19,370 nucleotides of DNA, from assembly GCA_964496975.1 (NCBI GenBank), contig CAZCBN010000057.1, positions 1 to 19,370 on the forward strand, read 5' to 3'. The notes beneath the pieces are model-generated. The model searched no databases, was not told where the DNA came from, and saw only the letters and a program-made list of their open reading frames with translations. This DNA comes from CAZCBN01 sp964496975 (lineage in GTDB: Bacteria; Planctomycetota; Phycisphaerae; Phycisphaerales; UBA1924). Both the position numbers and the translations under genes were made by a program. This document shows positions 7,843 through 15,120 of this stretch, in pieces (position 1 is the first letter of the stretch; each line of letters begins with the position of its first letter).

Positions 7843-8769
7843 TTAGCGCTCGGGCGGGAGGGCGGCGCCCTCGGGCTCTTGCGGGGGTTGAGCCGGCGGC
7901 GCTGTGTTGGGCTCGGGGCTGGGCTCCCGGCTGGGCTCGGGGGCGGGCTCGGGCACTTCAACCTGCACGTCGATGATCTCGGACCCGGGGAGGGCGTCGG
8001 CGGCTTCGGCGTCGGGGTCGGCCCGGCGGACCAGGGGCGTGGGGTCGACGACGGGCTGCGAGGCGAGGGCGATGGTGTCGAGCAGCTCCCGGGCCTGGCC
8101 CGCGACGGTTGGGTCAAGCCGGGCGCTGAAGGGCATGCGGAGCGTCGCGACGCCGAGCCGGTCGACGAAGCCGGGGGTGGCGACGGCCAGCCGCAGCGTG
8201 GCGTCAACCACGCGGCCGGCGAAGCGGTCCTCGCCCGGCTTGCCGCGCGGGAAGACGAAGCCGGCCCCGGCGTAGGTGCCCGCCACGCCGTCGGCGAGGA
8301 TGGTGTAGCGCACCGTGAGCGTCACGGCGGAGGCCTCGATGGGCGTGCGGCCGGCCTTGGGCCGCAGGAACATGTGCAGGTGCACGATGTGCCCGGTGGC
8401 GGAGGCGAGGGCATCGGGGTCGTTCAGGACGGCGGGGTCGAGGTCGGTCAGGTAGATGTCCGCTTCGTTGTCGGTTTGGAGCCGCTCGTAGACCTGGGTG
8501 GAGAGCCGCGGCCGCAGCTCGGTGGGCTGTACCTCGGAGACGATGGAGCCGGAACCGGAGCGCCCGGGGAGGGAGATGCCACCACAACCGGGGATGGCAA
8601 GGGCCAGGGCGGCGGCGGCCGACAGGGTGCGGAGGCCGGGCCGGCGGCGGCGGGCCGATGCATCTTGCGGGCGGCCCGGGCGGTAGAACAGACCGAGCGT
8701 GCGGGCCGGGGCGACGCCTGGGCCCGAAGGTGAGGCAGGGATCTGAGACGCAGGAGAGGAATGCCGCAT
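7843..8769 (-). CDS. Probable lipoprotein of unknown function
   Basis: The 308-residue protein has a long basic N-terminus (RRRRPGLR around 40-47), a hydrophobic core SAAAALALAIPG at 50-61 and Cys62, which is followed by GGISLPGRSGSG. This fits a lipoprotein signal peptide, although Pro at -2 of the lipobox is unusual. The mature part (about 80-280) is an unrecognised, probably beta-rich domain with TGHIVHLHMFLRPKAGRTPIE, VTLTVRYTILADG and GKPGEDRFAGRVVDATLRLAV. The last 30 residues are a Pro/Glu-rich tail. The visible pieces suggest an envelope protein of stress-protection or assembly type, but no family name can be given. The ATG at 8767-8769 is the only reasonable start, and its ribosome binding site is weak. 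It overlaps the start of the divergent TPR gene. Confidence 0.75.
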   Translation of the reverse strand: MRHSSPASQIPASPSGPGVAPARTLGLFYRPGRPQDASARRRRPGLRTLSAAAALALAIPGCGGISLPGRSGSGSIVSEVQPTELRPRLSTQVYERLQTDNEADIYLTDLDPAVLNDPDALASATGHIVHLHMFLRPKAGRTPIEASAVTLTVRYTILADGVAGTYAGAGFVFPRGKPGEDRFAGRVVDATLRLAVATPGFVDRLGVATLRMPFSARLDPTVAGQARELLDTIALASQPVVDPTPLVRRADPDAEAADALPGSEIIDVQVEVPEPAPEPSREPSPEPNTAPPAQPPQEPEGAALPPER

Positions 8770-8770
8770 G
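8767..8770. promoter_or_regulatory. Second shared CATG start
   Basis: CATG at 8767-8770 gives the start of the lipoprotein gene on the minus strand and of the TPR gene on the plus strand. On the plus side AGGAGAGGA at 8752-8760 lies seven bases before the ATG and supports it. The minus-side start has no comparable ribosome binding site. Confidence 0.7.
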
Positions 8771-9952
8771 TCGCCGCACTGTACCGCACACCACTCGCGT
8801 CCGAAGCACCGCACGCCGGGGGCGGGGGCGGGGTTGTTCGCCGGCGTGGTTCGGATGTGGGTTCGGATGTGGGTTCGGATGTGCGTGCTGGCGTGCCTGC
8901 TGATCTGGGCGCAGCCGGCGGGGGCGACGCCCGGACGGCCGGCCCGGTCGGTGCCGATGCGGGTGAACACGCCGCGGCCGATGGAGACGGTGGCGCGTCC
9001 GAGGCCGGCGTTGTCGCCCGAGGTGGCGGCGCGGCTCCGTGCGCCGATGGTGCAGGAGAAGGTGATGCGGGGGCAGTTCCCGTCGTCGACGCTTGACCAG
9101 CGCCCGGGTCGGCCCGGGAAGGTCCAGTTTGGCACGCCCGTCGTCACGATGAGGGTGACGGTGTGCAGCCATGTTCAGGCGGTGGACTCGGCCTTCCCCT
9201 ATCCCACACTGACGGGTGACGTGGTGGAGGGCATCGCGCCGGACCTGCTGAGCTCGGGCCTGCTCATCGATGCGATGGAGGCGCACGGCGAGGAGGGATC
9301 CCTCACCGAAGGCTGGGTGCCCACCGGCGCGGTGGAGGGATGGGACGTGGCCGGGGCGGTGCCAAGCTGGGCGCGACCAGACTGGGCGAAGCAAAGCGGG
9401 GCTGGGCCGGCGGGCACCGGGGGCTTGTCGAACGCCACGGGGGGCGCGGTGGACCACTCGGCGGCGGTCGTCGTCGCGGCGGAGCCGGCGCAGACCCGGG
9501 CCGAGGGGTACGTGCGCGAGGCGCGGCGGGAGCTTCTTGAGGGGAGCATGGAACGGGCGCTCGTGGCGTACGCGGACGCGGTGAACCGAGACGCCGGGGG
9601 GGACCCCGAGCGGTTCGATGTGCGGCGGGAGCGGGCGCTGGCGCTGCTGTGCGCGGGGGAGTGTGCCGAGGCGTCGCGCGTGATGCGCGAGGCGTACGAG
9701 GAAGAGCCCGCGCTGGCGTCGACGCCGATGGATCTGTCGTGGGACGCGCGGGGCCGGGTGCTGCGGGACGCGGCGCGTCGGGCCGCACGCGGGGCCGCGG
9801 CGGACGGCACGGCCTCAGCGTGGATGACCCTCGCGGTCGTGACCCACGCCCAGGGCCGGACGAGCGCGGCGGTGCGTCTGCTCGATCGGGCCGAGGCGCA
9901 GGGGCTGGACGGCGAGGTGCTCGCGGCCCTTCGCGAGGCGATGCAACGCTGA
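8768..9952 (+). CDS. Exported TPR-like repeat protein, paralogue 1
   Basis: The 394-residue protein starts at the ATG preceded by a strong Shine-Dalgarno (8752-8760). A hydrophobic segment at about 34-52 (WVRMCVLACLLIWAQPAGA) looks like a signal peptide, with likely cleavage after AGA at 51-53. An alternative start at Met30, Met34 or Met38 would give a conventional length. Residues 55-245 are low in recognisable motifs and include a Gly/Ala/Thr-rich linker around 205-245. Residues 246-394 hold helical repeats of TPR type: GYVREARRELLEGSMERALVA, RALALLCAGECAEASRVMREAYEEEPAL and SAWMTLAVVTHAQGRTSAAV. This C-terminal part matches the next gene, so the two are tandem paralogues. Role unknown; a periplasmic or envelope scaffold is the cautious guess. 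Confidence 0.75.
   Translation: MSPHCTAHHSRPKHRTPGAGAGLFAGVVRMWVRMWVRMCVLACLLIWAQPAGATPGRPARSVPMRVNTPRPMETVARPRPALSPEVAARLRAPMVQEKVMRGQFPSSTLDQRPGRPGKVQFGTPVVTMRVTVCSHVQAVDSAFPYPTLTGDVVEGIAPDLLSSGLLIDAMEAHGEEGSLTEGWVPTGAVEGWDVAGAVPSWARPDWAKQSGAGPAGTGGLSNATGGAVDHSAAVVVAAEPAQTRAEGYVREARRELLEGSMERALVAYADAVNRDAGGDPERFDVRRERALALLCAGECAEASRVMREAYEEEPALASTPMDLSWDARGRVLRDAARRAARGAAADGTASAWMTLAVVTHAQGRTSAAVRLLDRAEAQGLDGEVLAALREAMQR
8848..8883 (+). repeat. Three perfect copies of a 12-bp repeat in a signal-peptide coding region
   Basis: GGTTCGGATGTG occurs three times in a row, in frame, encoding the (M)WVR units at residues 29-38 just before the hydrophobic core. Each copy carries an ATG that could serve as an alternative start. 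Confidence 0.9.
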
Positions 9953-9969
9953 GGGTGCCTGGCGGGGCT

Positions 9970-9991
9970 GGGGTTGAACTGGGGTTGAACT
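9970..9991. repeat. Two-copy 11-bp repeat upstream of the second TPR gene
   Basis: GGGGTTGAACT is present twice, back to back, 18 bases after the stop of the first TPR gene. Each copy contains TTGAAC, similar to a -35 box, but no matching -10 is apparent at a normal distance. It lies in the 155-base gap before the second paralogue. Confidence 0.6.
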
Positions 9992-10107
9992 GGCGATGGG
10001 CGGGACGGGGTCGAGTGCCCGGGAACGCCCGCGGCCTGGGCGGCGAACAATATGAAGACGCACCGGGCGTGTGTGGGCCCAGGGCGGGTGCTTCGGAAAG
10101 GATCGCG

Positions 10108-11172
10108 ATGGCGGCCAACCCGCGTCGATCGCTCGCGGCGTGCGGGGCGTGGAAGTCCGGGGTGGCGCGGCTCGGCGTCGCACTGGCGGCCGCGGCCCAG
10201 CTTGTGACGGTCCAGCTTGTGACGGTCCAACTTGTGACGGTCCAGATCGCGACGGTCCAGACCGCGGTCGCGCAAACGAGCGGAGCGCCCGCCGCGGCCC
10301 CGGCGGCCCCGGCGGGGGGAGTGGCCCCGATCACGGGGCGAACGGGTGTGCCGCAGGGCGGGCTGAGCCGGTTCATTGGAACCGCGCCGCGCTTTCAGGT
10401 CCGGCCCGGCACCACGGCCGTGATCCCCAGCGGCGGCGGGGGAGGGACGGGGCCGATTCTGGTGAACCCCGGTGTCGGGGGCGTGTTCATCGGGGATGGC
10501 CTCGGGCGGTTCTTTTATCGCGATGCCCGCTGGTTTTTGCGGCGGCCGGTGTTCTGGGCCTCACCGGCGGGGTGGCTCATCCCGTGGGACGCGGGCTTTA
10601 ACGGCAACGAGGTGCGCACGGTCTCGGTGACCGACGCCGGTTGGCCGCCCACTGGTTCGTGGGAGGGGTGGACGCTGCCGGCGGCCTATGGCGGCCCCGC
10701 GGTGGTGCCGCCGCCCCCGCCGCCGACGGTGCTGGAGCGGGCGCGTCTCGCGATGGCGGCGCGGGCGTGGGAGGACGCGATCGGGCTGTATGAGGAGGCG
10801 CTCGACCCGGAACGCGGGGGGAACGCCGAGGACCATTCGGCGATGCGGGAACTGGGGTTTGCCCTGGGGACGGCTGGCCGGCTGGAGCAGGCGGCGTCGG
10901 TCGTGCGGCTGGCGTATGAGCAGGACCCGACGCTGGCGGCGCGGCCGGTGGACGTGACGTGGGACGGGGACGGGTGGTGGCTCCGCGGGCTGACGCGGCG
11001 GGCGGTTCGGGAAGCGACCGAGGTGCCGACGGGGACGAACTGGCTGCTGGTGGCGGTGCTGATGCAGGCCGACGGGCGGAACGACCACGCGCTGCGGATG
11101 CTGGAACGCGCGGAGGCGGCGGGGCTGGAGGGCGAGGTGCTGTCGGCGATGCGTGCGGCGGTGGGGGGGTAG
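10108..11172 (+). CDS. Exported TPR-like repeat protein, paralogue 2
   Basis: The 354-residue protein begins MAANPRRSLAACGAWKSGVARL and then has a long hydrophobic stretch, 22-56, built from repeated LVTVQ pentads. This looks like a signal peptide extended by tandem duplication, with possible cleavage near AVAQT at 53-57. Residues 58-200 are Ala/Pro/Gly-rich and then aromatic (GLGRFFYRDARWFLRRPVFWASPAGWLIPWDAGF, quoted as 132-164), ending in a Pro run at 201-206. Residues 209-354 form the TPR-like domain shared with the previous gene; in the last 22 aligned residues of LLDRAEAQGLDGEV versus MLERAEAAGLEGEV, 14 are identical. AAGGA about eight bases before the ATG at 10108 supports the start. 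Function unknown; a secreted or periplasmic partner-binding protein is plausible. Confidence 0.78.
   Translation: MAANPRRSLAACGAWKSGVARLGVALAAAAQLVTVQLVTVQLVTVQIATVQTAVAQTSGAPAAAPAAPAGGVAPITGRTGVPQGGLSRFIGTAPRFQVRPGTTAVIPSGGGGGTGPILVNPGVGGVFIGDGLGRFFYRDARWFLRRPVFWASPAGWLIPWDAGFNGNEVRTVSVTDAGWPPTGSWEGWTLPAAYGGPAVVPPPPPPTVLERARLAMAARAWEDAIGLYEEALDPERGGNAEDHSAMRELGFALGTAGRLEQAASVVRLAYEQDPTLAARPVDVTWDGDGWWLRGLTRRAVREATEVPTGTNWLLVAVLMQADGRNDHALRMLERAEAAGLEGEVLSAMRAAVGG
10201..10275 (+). repeat. 15-bp tandem array coding LVTVQ pentads
   Basis: CTTGTGACGGTCCAG is repeated three times (one copy has CAA for CAG), followed by two diverged units at 10246-10260 and 10261-10275. The units are in frame and encode LVTVQ, LVTVQ, LVTVQ, IATVQ, TAVAQ, which form the hydrophobic part of the N-terminal segment. 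Confidence 0.9.
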
Positions 11173-11183
11173 GGAGGCGGCGA

Positions 11184-11263
11184 GGCATCGAGCCATCAGG
11201 GCATCGAGGCATCGAGGTATCGAGGCGTTGTGGTGTTGGGGTTGCGGGGCTTTGTGGTGGCGG
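11184..11263. repeat. Ten-unit 8-bp tandem array after the second TPR gene
   Basis: Ten octamers follow each other, nearly every one opening with GG: GGCATCGA, GCCATCAG, GGCATCGA, GGCATCGA, GGTATCGA, GGCGTTGT and increasingly diverged units. It lies between convergent genes (stops at 11172 and 11287). The period of eight excludes coding. It is related to the array at 14788-14875. Confidence 0.8.
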
Positions 11264-11286
11264 GTGCGCCGTTGTGGCGGGTGGGG

Positions 11287-12540
11287 TTAGGGGCAGCCGG
11301 CGTCGAGGATGGCGAGGAAGTCGAAGAGGTCGAAGATGTCGCCGGGGACGGTGTCGGCGTTGAAGTCGGCGGGGCAGGGCTCGGCGGGGGCTTGGTTGAG
11401 GAAGATGCTGACAGAGGCGGCGAGCGCGTTGGCCACGGCGAGGTCTGGGTTGCCGTCCCCGTTGAGGTCGGCGACGGCGACGGAGATGGGAGTGTTTGCG
11501 GCGGCGAAGTCGGTGCGCCTGGTGAGGATGCCACCGGTCACGACGCTGACGGTTTTGGCGGCGGAGCCTGTCGCGACGACTTCGGGAACGCCGTCGGCGT
11601 CGAGGTCGGCGATGCGAACTGCGTTGAGACCGGCCGGTGACGCGATGTCGACGCGCGGGGCAAATGTGCCGTCGCCTTGGCCCCGCAGGACGCTCACGCC
11701 GGACGCGTTGCTGCCCAGCGCGAGGTCTGGCACGCCGTCGCCGTCGAAGTCTCCGCTATCGACGGAGAGCAGTGGCGACGCGGTTGGGTAGTCGACGCGG
11801 GGCGCGAAGGCGGCGTCTCCGACGCCGAGCAGCACGCTCACGGCGTTGGAGAAGAAGTTTGCGACGGCAAGATCGGCGTGGCCGTCGCCGTTGAGATCGG
11901 CGATGGACATGCCCCAGGGGTGGTCTCCCGTCGGGTAGTCGGAGCGGGCGAGAAACGTGCCGTTCCGACCGCGGAGGACGGTGATCACGTCGGAACCGGA
12001 GCACGCGACGGCGACGTCGGCGTCGCCGTCGTTGTCGAGGTCGCCGATGGCGACTGACTTGGGTTGCCAAGCCGTCGCATAGTCGACACGCGGCGCAAAG
12101 GTGCCGTCGCCGCGGCCCAGGAAGAAGCTCACCGTGAAGATCCCGTTGGTGGCGCTCGCGTTTGCCACCGCGAGATCGGCGTGGCCGTCACCGTTCAAGT
12201 CGCCGGTGGCGACGGAGTGTGGGCCTTGGCCCGTCGGGTAGTCCACGCGTGGGAGGAAGGTTCCGTCGCCAACGCCCAGGAGCACGCTCAGGCTGTCGAC
12301 GGCGTTGTTCGCGGTGGCGAGGTCGGCGTGACCGTCGCCGTTGAAGTCGCCGATGGCGACGGAGAGCGGGTTGGAGCCTGTCGGATAGTCGACGCGGGGG
12401 GCGAAGGTGATGCCGGCATTCGCATGGGAGGTGCCCAAGGCCGCGGCGAGGGGAAGGGCGAGGGTGGCCGGCGGGGGCGGGAGGCGTCGGGACGTTGGGG
12501 CCGGGGGGGTCGTGGGCGCGATGGCCATGGCGTTCGTCAT
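11287..12540 (-). CDS. Secreted FG-GAP/VCBS-type repeat protein with dockerin-like tail
   Basis: The 417-residue protein has a signal peptide (basic SRR at 17-19, core ATLALPLAAALG, likely cleavage after SHANA at about 42). It then has seven FG-GAP-like repeats of about 45-50 residues, each with a calcium-loop motif of the form D-x-(N/D)-x-DG, such as GDFNGDGHADLATAN, GDLDNDGDADVAVA and ADLNGDGNPDLAVAN. These should build a beta-propeller outside the cytoplasm. The sixth loop is altered (ADLDADGVPEVV). The C-terminus, CPADFNADTVPGDIFDLFDF, resembles the short dockerin-like or sorting tails common in Phycisphaerae secreted proteins. The ATG at 12538-12540 is preceded by AAAGG at a usable distance; Met5 is another option. 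The role is probably adhesion or polymer binding; the ligand is unknown. Confidence 0.88.
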   Translation of the reverse strand: MTNAMAIAPTTPPAPTSRRLPPPPATLALPLAAALGTSHANAGITFAPRVDYPTGSNPLSVAIGDFNGDGHADLATANNAVDSLSVLLGVGDGTFLPRVDYPTGQGPHSVATGDLNGDGHADLAVANASATNGIFTVSFFLGRGDGTFAPRVDYATAWQPKSVAIGDLDNDGDADVAVACSGSDVITVLRGRNGTFLARSDYPTGDHPWGMSIADLNGDGHADLAVANFFSNAVSVLLGVGDAAFAPRVDYPTASPLLSVDSGDFDGDGVPDLALGSNASGVSVLRGQGDGTFAPRVDIASPAGLNAVRIADLDADGVPEVVATGSAAKTVSVVTGGILTRRTDFAAANTPISVAVADLNGDGNPDLAVANALAASVSIFLNQAPAEPCPADFNADTVPGDIFDLFDFLAILDAGCP

Positions 12541-12882
12541 GCTTCAGTGCCTTTGACGGTCGGCGTGGGGTTCGGCGGGCGAACGATCGACCAGCTTAGG
12601 GTGATCCGTGAGACCGATGCAATGGGCGGCCGCGGGGGCGCGACGGTGCGAGCGCTGGTGGACGGGAACGCTTGTTTCCTTCCGTCGGGGGGCCTAGCGT
12701 TTGGGCCCGGCGGGTGGCGCTGGGCGAACATTTTGCGAACCGTTTGAACCACCGAGTCTGCCTGCGGGGGCCTTCCGCGGGGGTGGGGTGGGGTTGTCCG
12801 GGGCGTCTGGATGCCGGCCGAGGAGCCGGGATCTGGGGGCGAACCGGGGCCCGGGCCCTGAGCCGGTGGGAGGTGGAGACCG
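12541..12882. other. 342-base divergent region: leader of the rplKAJL operon
   Basis: This gap separates the FG-GAP gene (minus) from rplK (plus), so it should contain both promoters and the ribosomal operon leader. I see no tRNA-Trp, secE or nusG, which commonly precede rplK. No confident promoter boxes could be placed. GGAGGTG at 12869-12875 is the rplK ribosome binding site. Confidence 0.55.
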
Positions 12883-13311
12883 ATGGCCAAACGTGAACTC
12901 ACCAAGACGTTTAAGTTGATGGCCCCCGGGGGCACGGCGACCCCTGCGCCCCCGCTCGGCCCTGTGCTGGGTGCGAACGGCGTGAACCCCGGCCAGTTCA
13001 TCCAGCAGTTCAACGCGGCGACGAAGCACCTGAACGGGAAGCTGGTCGGGTGCATCGTGCGCGCGTACAGCGACCGGTCGTTCGAGTTCGAGGTGAAGAC
13101 CTCGCCGGCGTCGGTGCTGATCAAGGAAGCGGCGGGGGTTGAGAAGGGCTCCGGCACGCCGAACAGCAACAAGGTCGGCAAGATCACGCGCGAGCAGGTG
13201 AAGAAGATCGCGGGTGAGAAGATGGCGGACCTGAACTCGGCGTCGATGGAGTCGGCGATGCGTGTGATCGAGGGGACGGCCCGCTCGATGGGCATCGTGG
13301 TGGTTGACTAA
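12883..13311 (+). CDS. rplK: 50S ribosomal protein L11
   Basis: L11 (142 residues) binds the GTPase-associated region of 23S rRNA and helps factor-dependent steps of translation. The diagnostic PPLGPVLGANGVNPGQF lies at about 23-39, and the C-terminal rRNA-binding domain includes KVGKITREQVKKIAGEKMADLN and MRVIEGTARSMGIVV. Length is standard. The ATG at 12883 follows GGAGGTG by seven bases. It heads the rplK-rplA-rplJ-rplL operon, with rplA 17 bases downstream. Confidence 0.98.
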   Translation: MAKRELTKTFKLMAPGGTATPAPPLGPVLGANGVNPGQFIQQFNAATKHLNGKLVGCIVRAYSDRSFEFEVKTSPASVLIKEAAGVEKGSGTPNSNKVGKITREQVKKIAGEKMADLNSASMESAMRVIEGTARSMGIVVVD

Positions 13312-13328
13312 TCAAAAGGAGCGGAACG

Positions 13329-14153
13329 ATGGCTGAGCAGACGGTGAACACGTCGGCCGCCGCGGCCTCTCCTGAGGCGGCGCCGGTTGCGGAGAAGGCA
13401 AAGTCCCAGGCGGGCGCGGGGGAGAACGCGGCGAACCGCCGCCGGAACCGGCCGCCCCGCGGCCCCGGGAAGCGGATGACGGCGGCGCGTGCGATGGCGC
13501 CGACGTCGGCGTTGCCGGCGGCCGAGGCGATCGCGGCGTTGAAGAAGTTCCCCTCGCCGCGGTTCGACCAGACCGTGGTGGTGGCGATGTACCTGGGCGT
13601 GGACGTGAAGCAGGCGGACCAGATGCTCCGCGGCAGCGTGAGCCTTCCCAAGGGCATCGGCAAGAGCAAGCGCGTGGTGGCCTTCTGCGGCGAGGAGCAG
13701 CGGGCGAAGGCGCTCGCGGCGGGCGCGGTGAAGGCGGGCGGGCTCGAGCTCGCGGAAGAGATCGAGAAGGGCTGGATGGACTTCGACGTGGCGATCGCCA
13801 GCCCGGACATGATGCGTGTGATCAGCAAGCTGGGCCGGGTGCTGGGCCCCAAGGGCCTGATGCCGAGCCCGAAGAACGGGACCGTGACGGCGAAGGTGGA
13901 CGAGGCGGTGCGTGAGTTCGCGGCGGGCAAGGTTGAATATCGCACGGACAAGGGCGGCAACGTCCACGCGATCATCGGGAAGATGAGCTTCCCCGAGGCC
14001 GACCTGCTGGCGAACTACGAGCACTTCCTGCAGACCATCGAGAAGGCGAAGCCCAACACCGTGAAGGGCGTGTACATCAAGAAGGTCGTGGTGAGCGGGG
14101 CGCAGACGCCCGGCGTGCAGGTCGAGGTGGTGCAGGCGGAGGCGGAGGCCTGA
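13329..14153 (+). CDS. rplA: 50S ribosomal protein L1 with extended N-terminus
   Basis: L1 forms the mobile stalk near the E site and in many bacteria represses its own operon by binding the mRNA. Recognisable parts are LRGSVSLPKGIGKSKRVVAF (about 98-117), FDVAIASPDMMRVISKLGRVLGPKGLMP and PNTVKGVYIKKVVVS near the end. At 274 residues it is about 40 longer than Escherichia coli L1. The extra residues are an Ala/Pro/Arg-rich leader (about 1-48) ahead of the usual GKRM start. AGGAG eight bases before the ATG at 13329 supports the long form. Spacing to rplK is 17 bases. Confidence 0.96.
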   Translation: MAEQTVNTSAAAASPEAAPVAEKAKSQAGAGENAANRRRNRPPRGPGKRMTAARAMAPTSALPAAEAIAALKKFPSPRFDQTVVVAMYLGVDVKQADQMLRGSVSLPKGIGKSKRVVAFCGEEQRAKALAAGAVKAGGLELAEEIEKGWMDFDVAIASPDMMRVISKLGRVLGPKGLMPSPKNGTVTAKVDEAVREFAAGKVEYRTDKGGNVHAIIGKMSFPEADLLANYEHFLQTIEKAKPNTVKGVYIKKVVVSGAQTPGVQVEVVQAEAEA

Positions 14154-14235
14154 GCCGCGCGGCGTGTGCGTTGAGGAACGGAACAACCCGGGCGGGGGCG
14201 AACGCTCGCCGCCGGTGTGAAGGGATGGGTGTCTG

Positions 14236-14781
14236 ATGTCACGGGCCGTGAAAGACATCGTGATGCGGAACTACCGGGAGCGGATCGGCGACCGGGACGA
14301 CGCGGTGGTGGTGAACTTCCGCGGGGTGAACGCGATCGCGACGAACAAGATCCGCAAGGGTCTTCTGGACAAGGGCGTTCGGGTCACGCTGATCCGCAAC
14401 AACCTGTTCGTGAAGGCCTTTGAGGGGCGTGGGCTCGCGAATCTGAAGCCGGTGCTATCGGGCTCGAACGCCGTGGTGTACGGCGGCGAGAGCGCGGTGG
14501 ACGTGGCGCGCGAGATCGTCGGGCTGCTGAAGGACTTCCCGGACATCGAGCTCAAGGGCGCGGTGCTGGACGGGATGTTGTTCAACGGCGCGGACGGCGT
14601 GAAGGAGCTGAGCAAGTTCCCGACGCGCGAGGAAGCGATCGCCCGGAACATCACGCTGATCGTGAGCCCGGGCCGGAAGCTGCTGGGCGCGGTGAAGGGC
14701 CCCGGCGGCCGCCTGCTCGGCATCGTCAAGGCGATCGAAGAGAAGCTGGAGAAGGGCGAGACGATCGCGAAGGTGGGGTAA
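14236..14781 (+). CDS. rplJ: 50S ribosomal protein L10
   Basis: L10 (181 residues) anchors L7/L12 dimers to the ribosome and in many bacteria represses its own mRNA as the L10-L12 complex. The N-terminal rRNA-binding domain shows VVVNFRGVNAIATNKIRKGL and VRVTLIRNNLFVKAFEGRG. The C-terminal helix that holds L7/L12 is LLGIVKAIEEKLEKGETI at about 160-177. The ATG at 14236 has an AAGGGA-type site somewhat farther upstream than ideal. There is an 82-base gap after rplA and an unusually long 339-base gap before rplL. Confidence 0.96.
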   Translation: MSRAVKDIVMRNYRERIGDRDDAVVVNFRGVNAIATNKIRKGLLDKGVRVTLIRNNLFVKAFEGRGLANLKPVLSGSNAVVYGGESAVDVAREIVGLLKDFPDIELKGAVLDGMLFNGADGVKELSKFPTREEAIARNITLIVSPGRKLLGAVKGPGGRLLGIVKAIEEKLEKGETIAKVG

Positions 14782-15120
14782 GAGGGAGGCACCAAGGCAC
14801 CAAGGCACCGAGGCATTGGGGCATTGGGGCATCGAGGCATTTGGGTAACGAGGCCTTGGGGCATTGGGGCACTGAGTCGGCCGGGGATCCGGGCGATGGA
14901 TGGGCCGGGTCTCTTGGTGGCCTCTGGGTTGATTGATCGACATCGCGCCTGACTGGCCCCTGTTGCGACGCTCGGCGGCACGCCGGGTGAGGGGTTAAAG
15001 AGACGGCACTGGGCCGTCCCCTCTTGGGCGTTTGTTGAACACCTTGGGCGCTCGCGGCCTTGGGTGTTGGAGGGTCGGGGTGCAACCCACGCCGGCCGGT
15101 GAAAAAGGGATTGGTGGACC
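14782..15120. other. 339-base gap inside the ribosomal operon
   Basis: No gene is visible. The first part holds the 8-bp array at 14788-14875. The remainder is GC-rich and has no terminator with a U-tract, so read-through from rplJ to rplL is possible. The GGTGG just before the rplL start at 15121 is its probable ribosome binding site. A separate promoter for rplL cannot be excluded. Confidence 0.5.
14788..14875. repeat. Eleven-unit 8-bp tandem array between rplJ and rplL
   Basis: The octamers are GGCACCAA, GGCACCAA, GGCACCGA, GGCATTGG, GGCATTGG, GGCATCGA, GGCATTTG, GGTAACGA, GGCCTTGG, GGCATTGG and GGCACTGA. All begin with GG and most with GGCA. The array shares the stretch GGGCATCGAGGCAT with the one at 11184-11263. 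It begins six bases after the rplJ stop. Confidence 0.85.
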
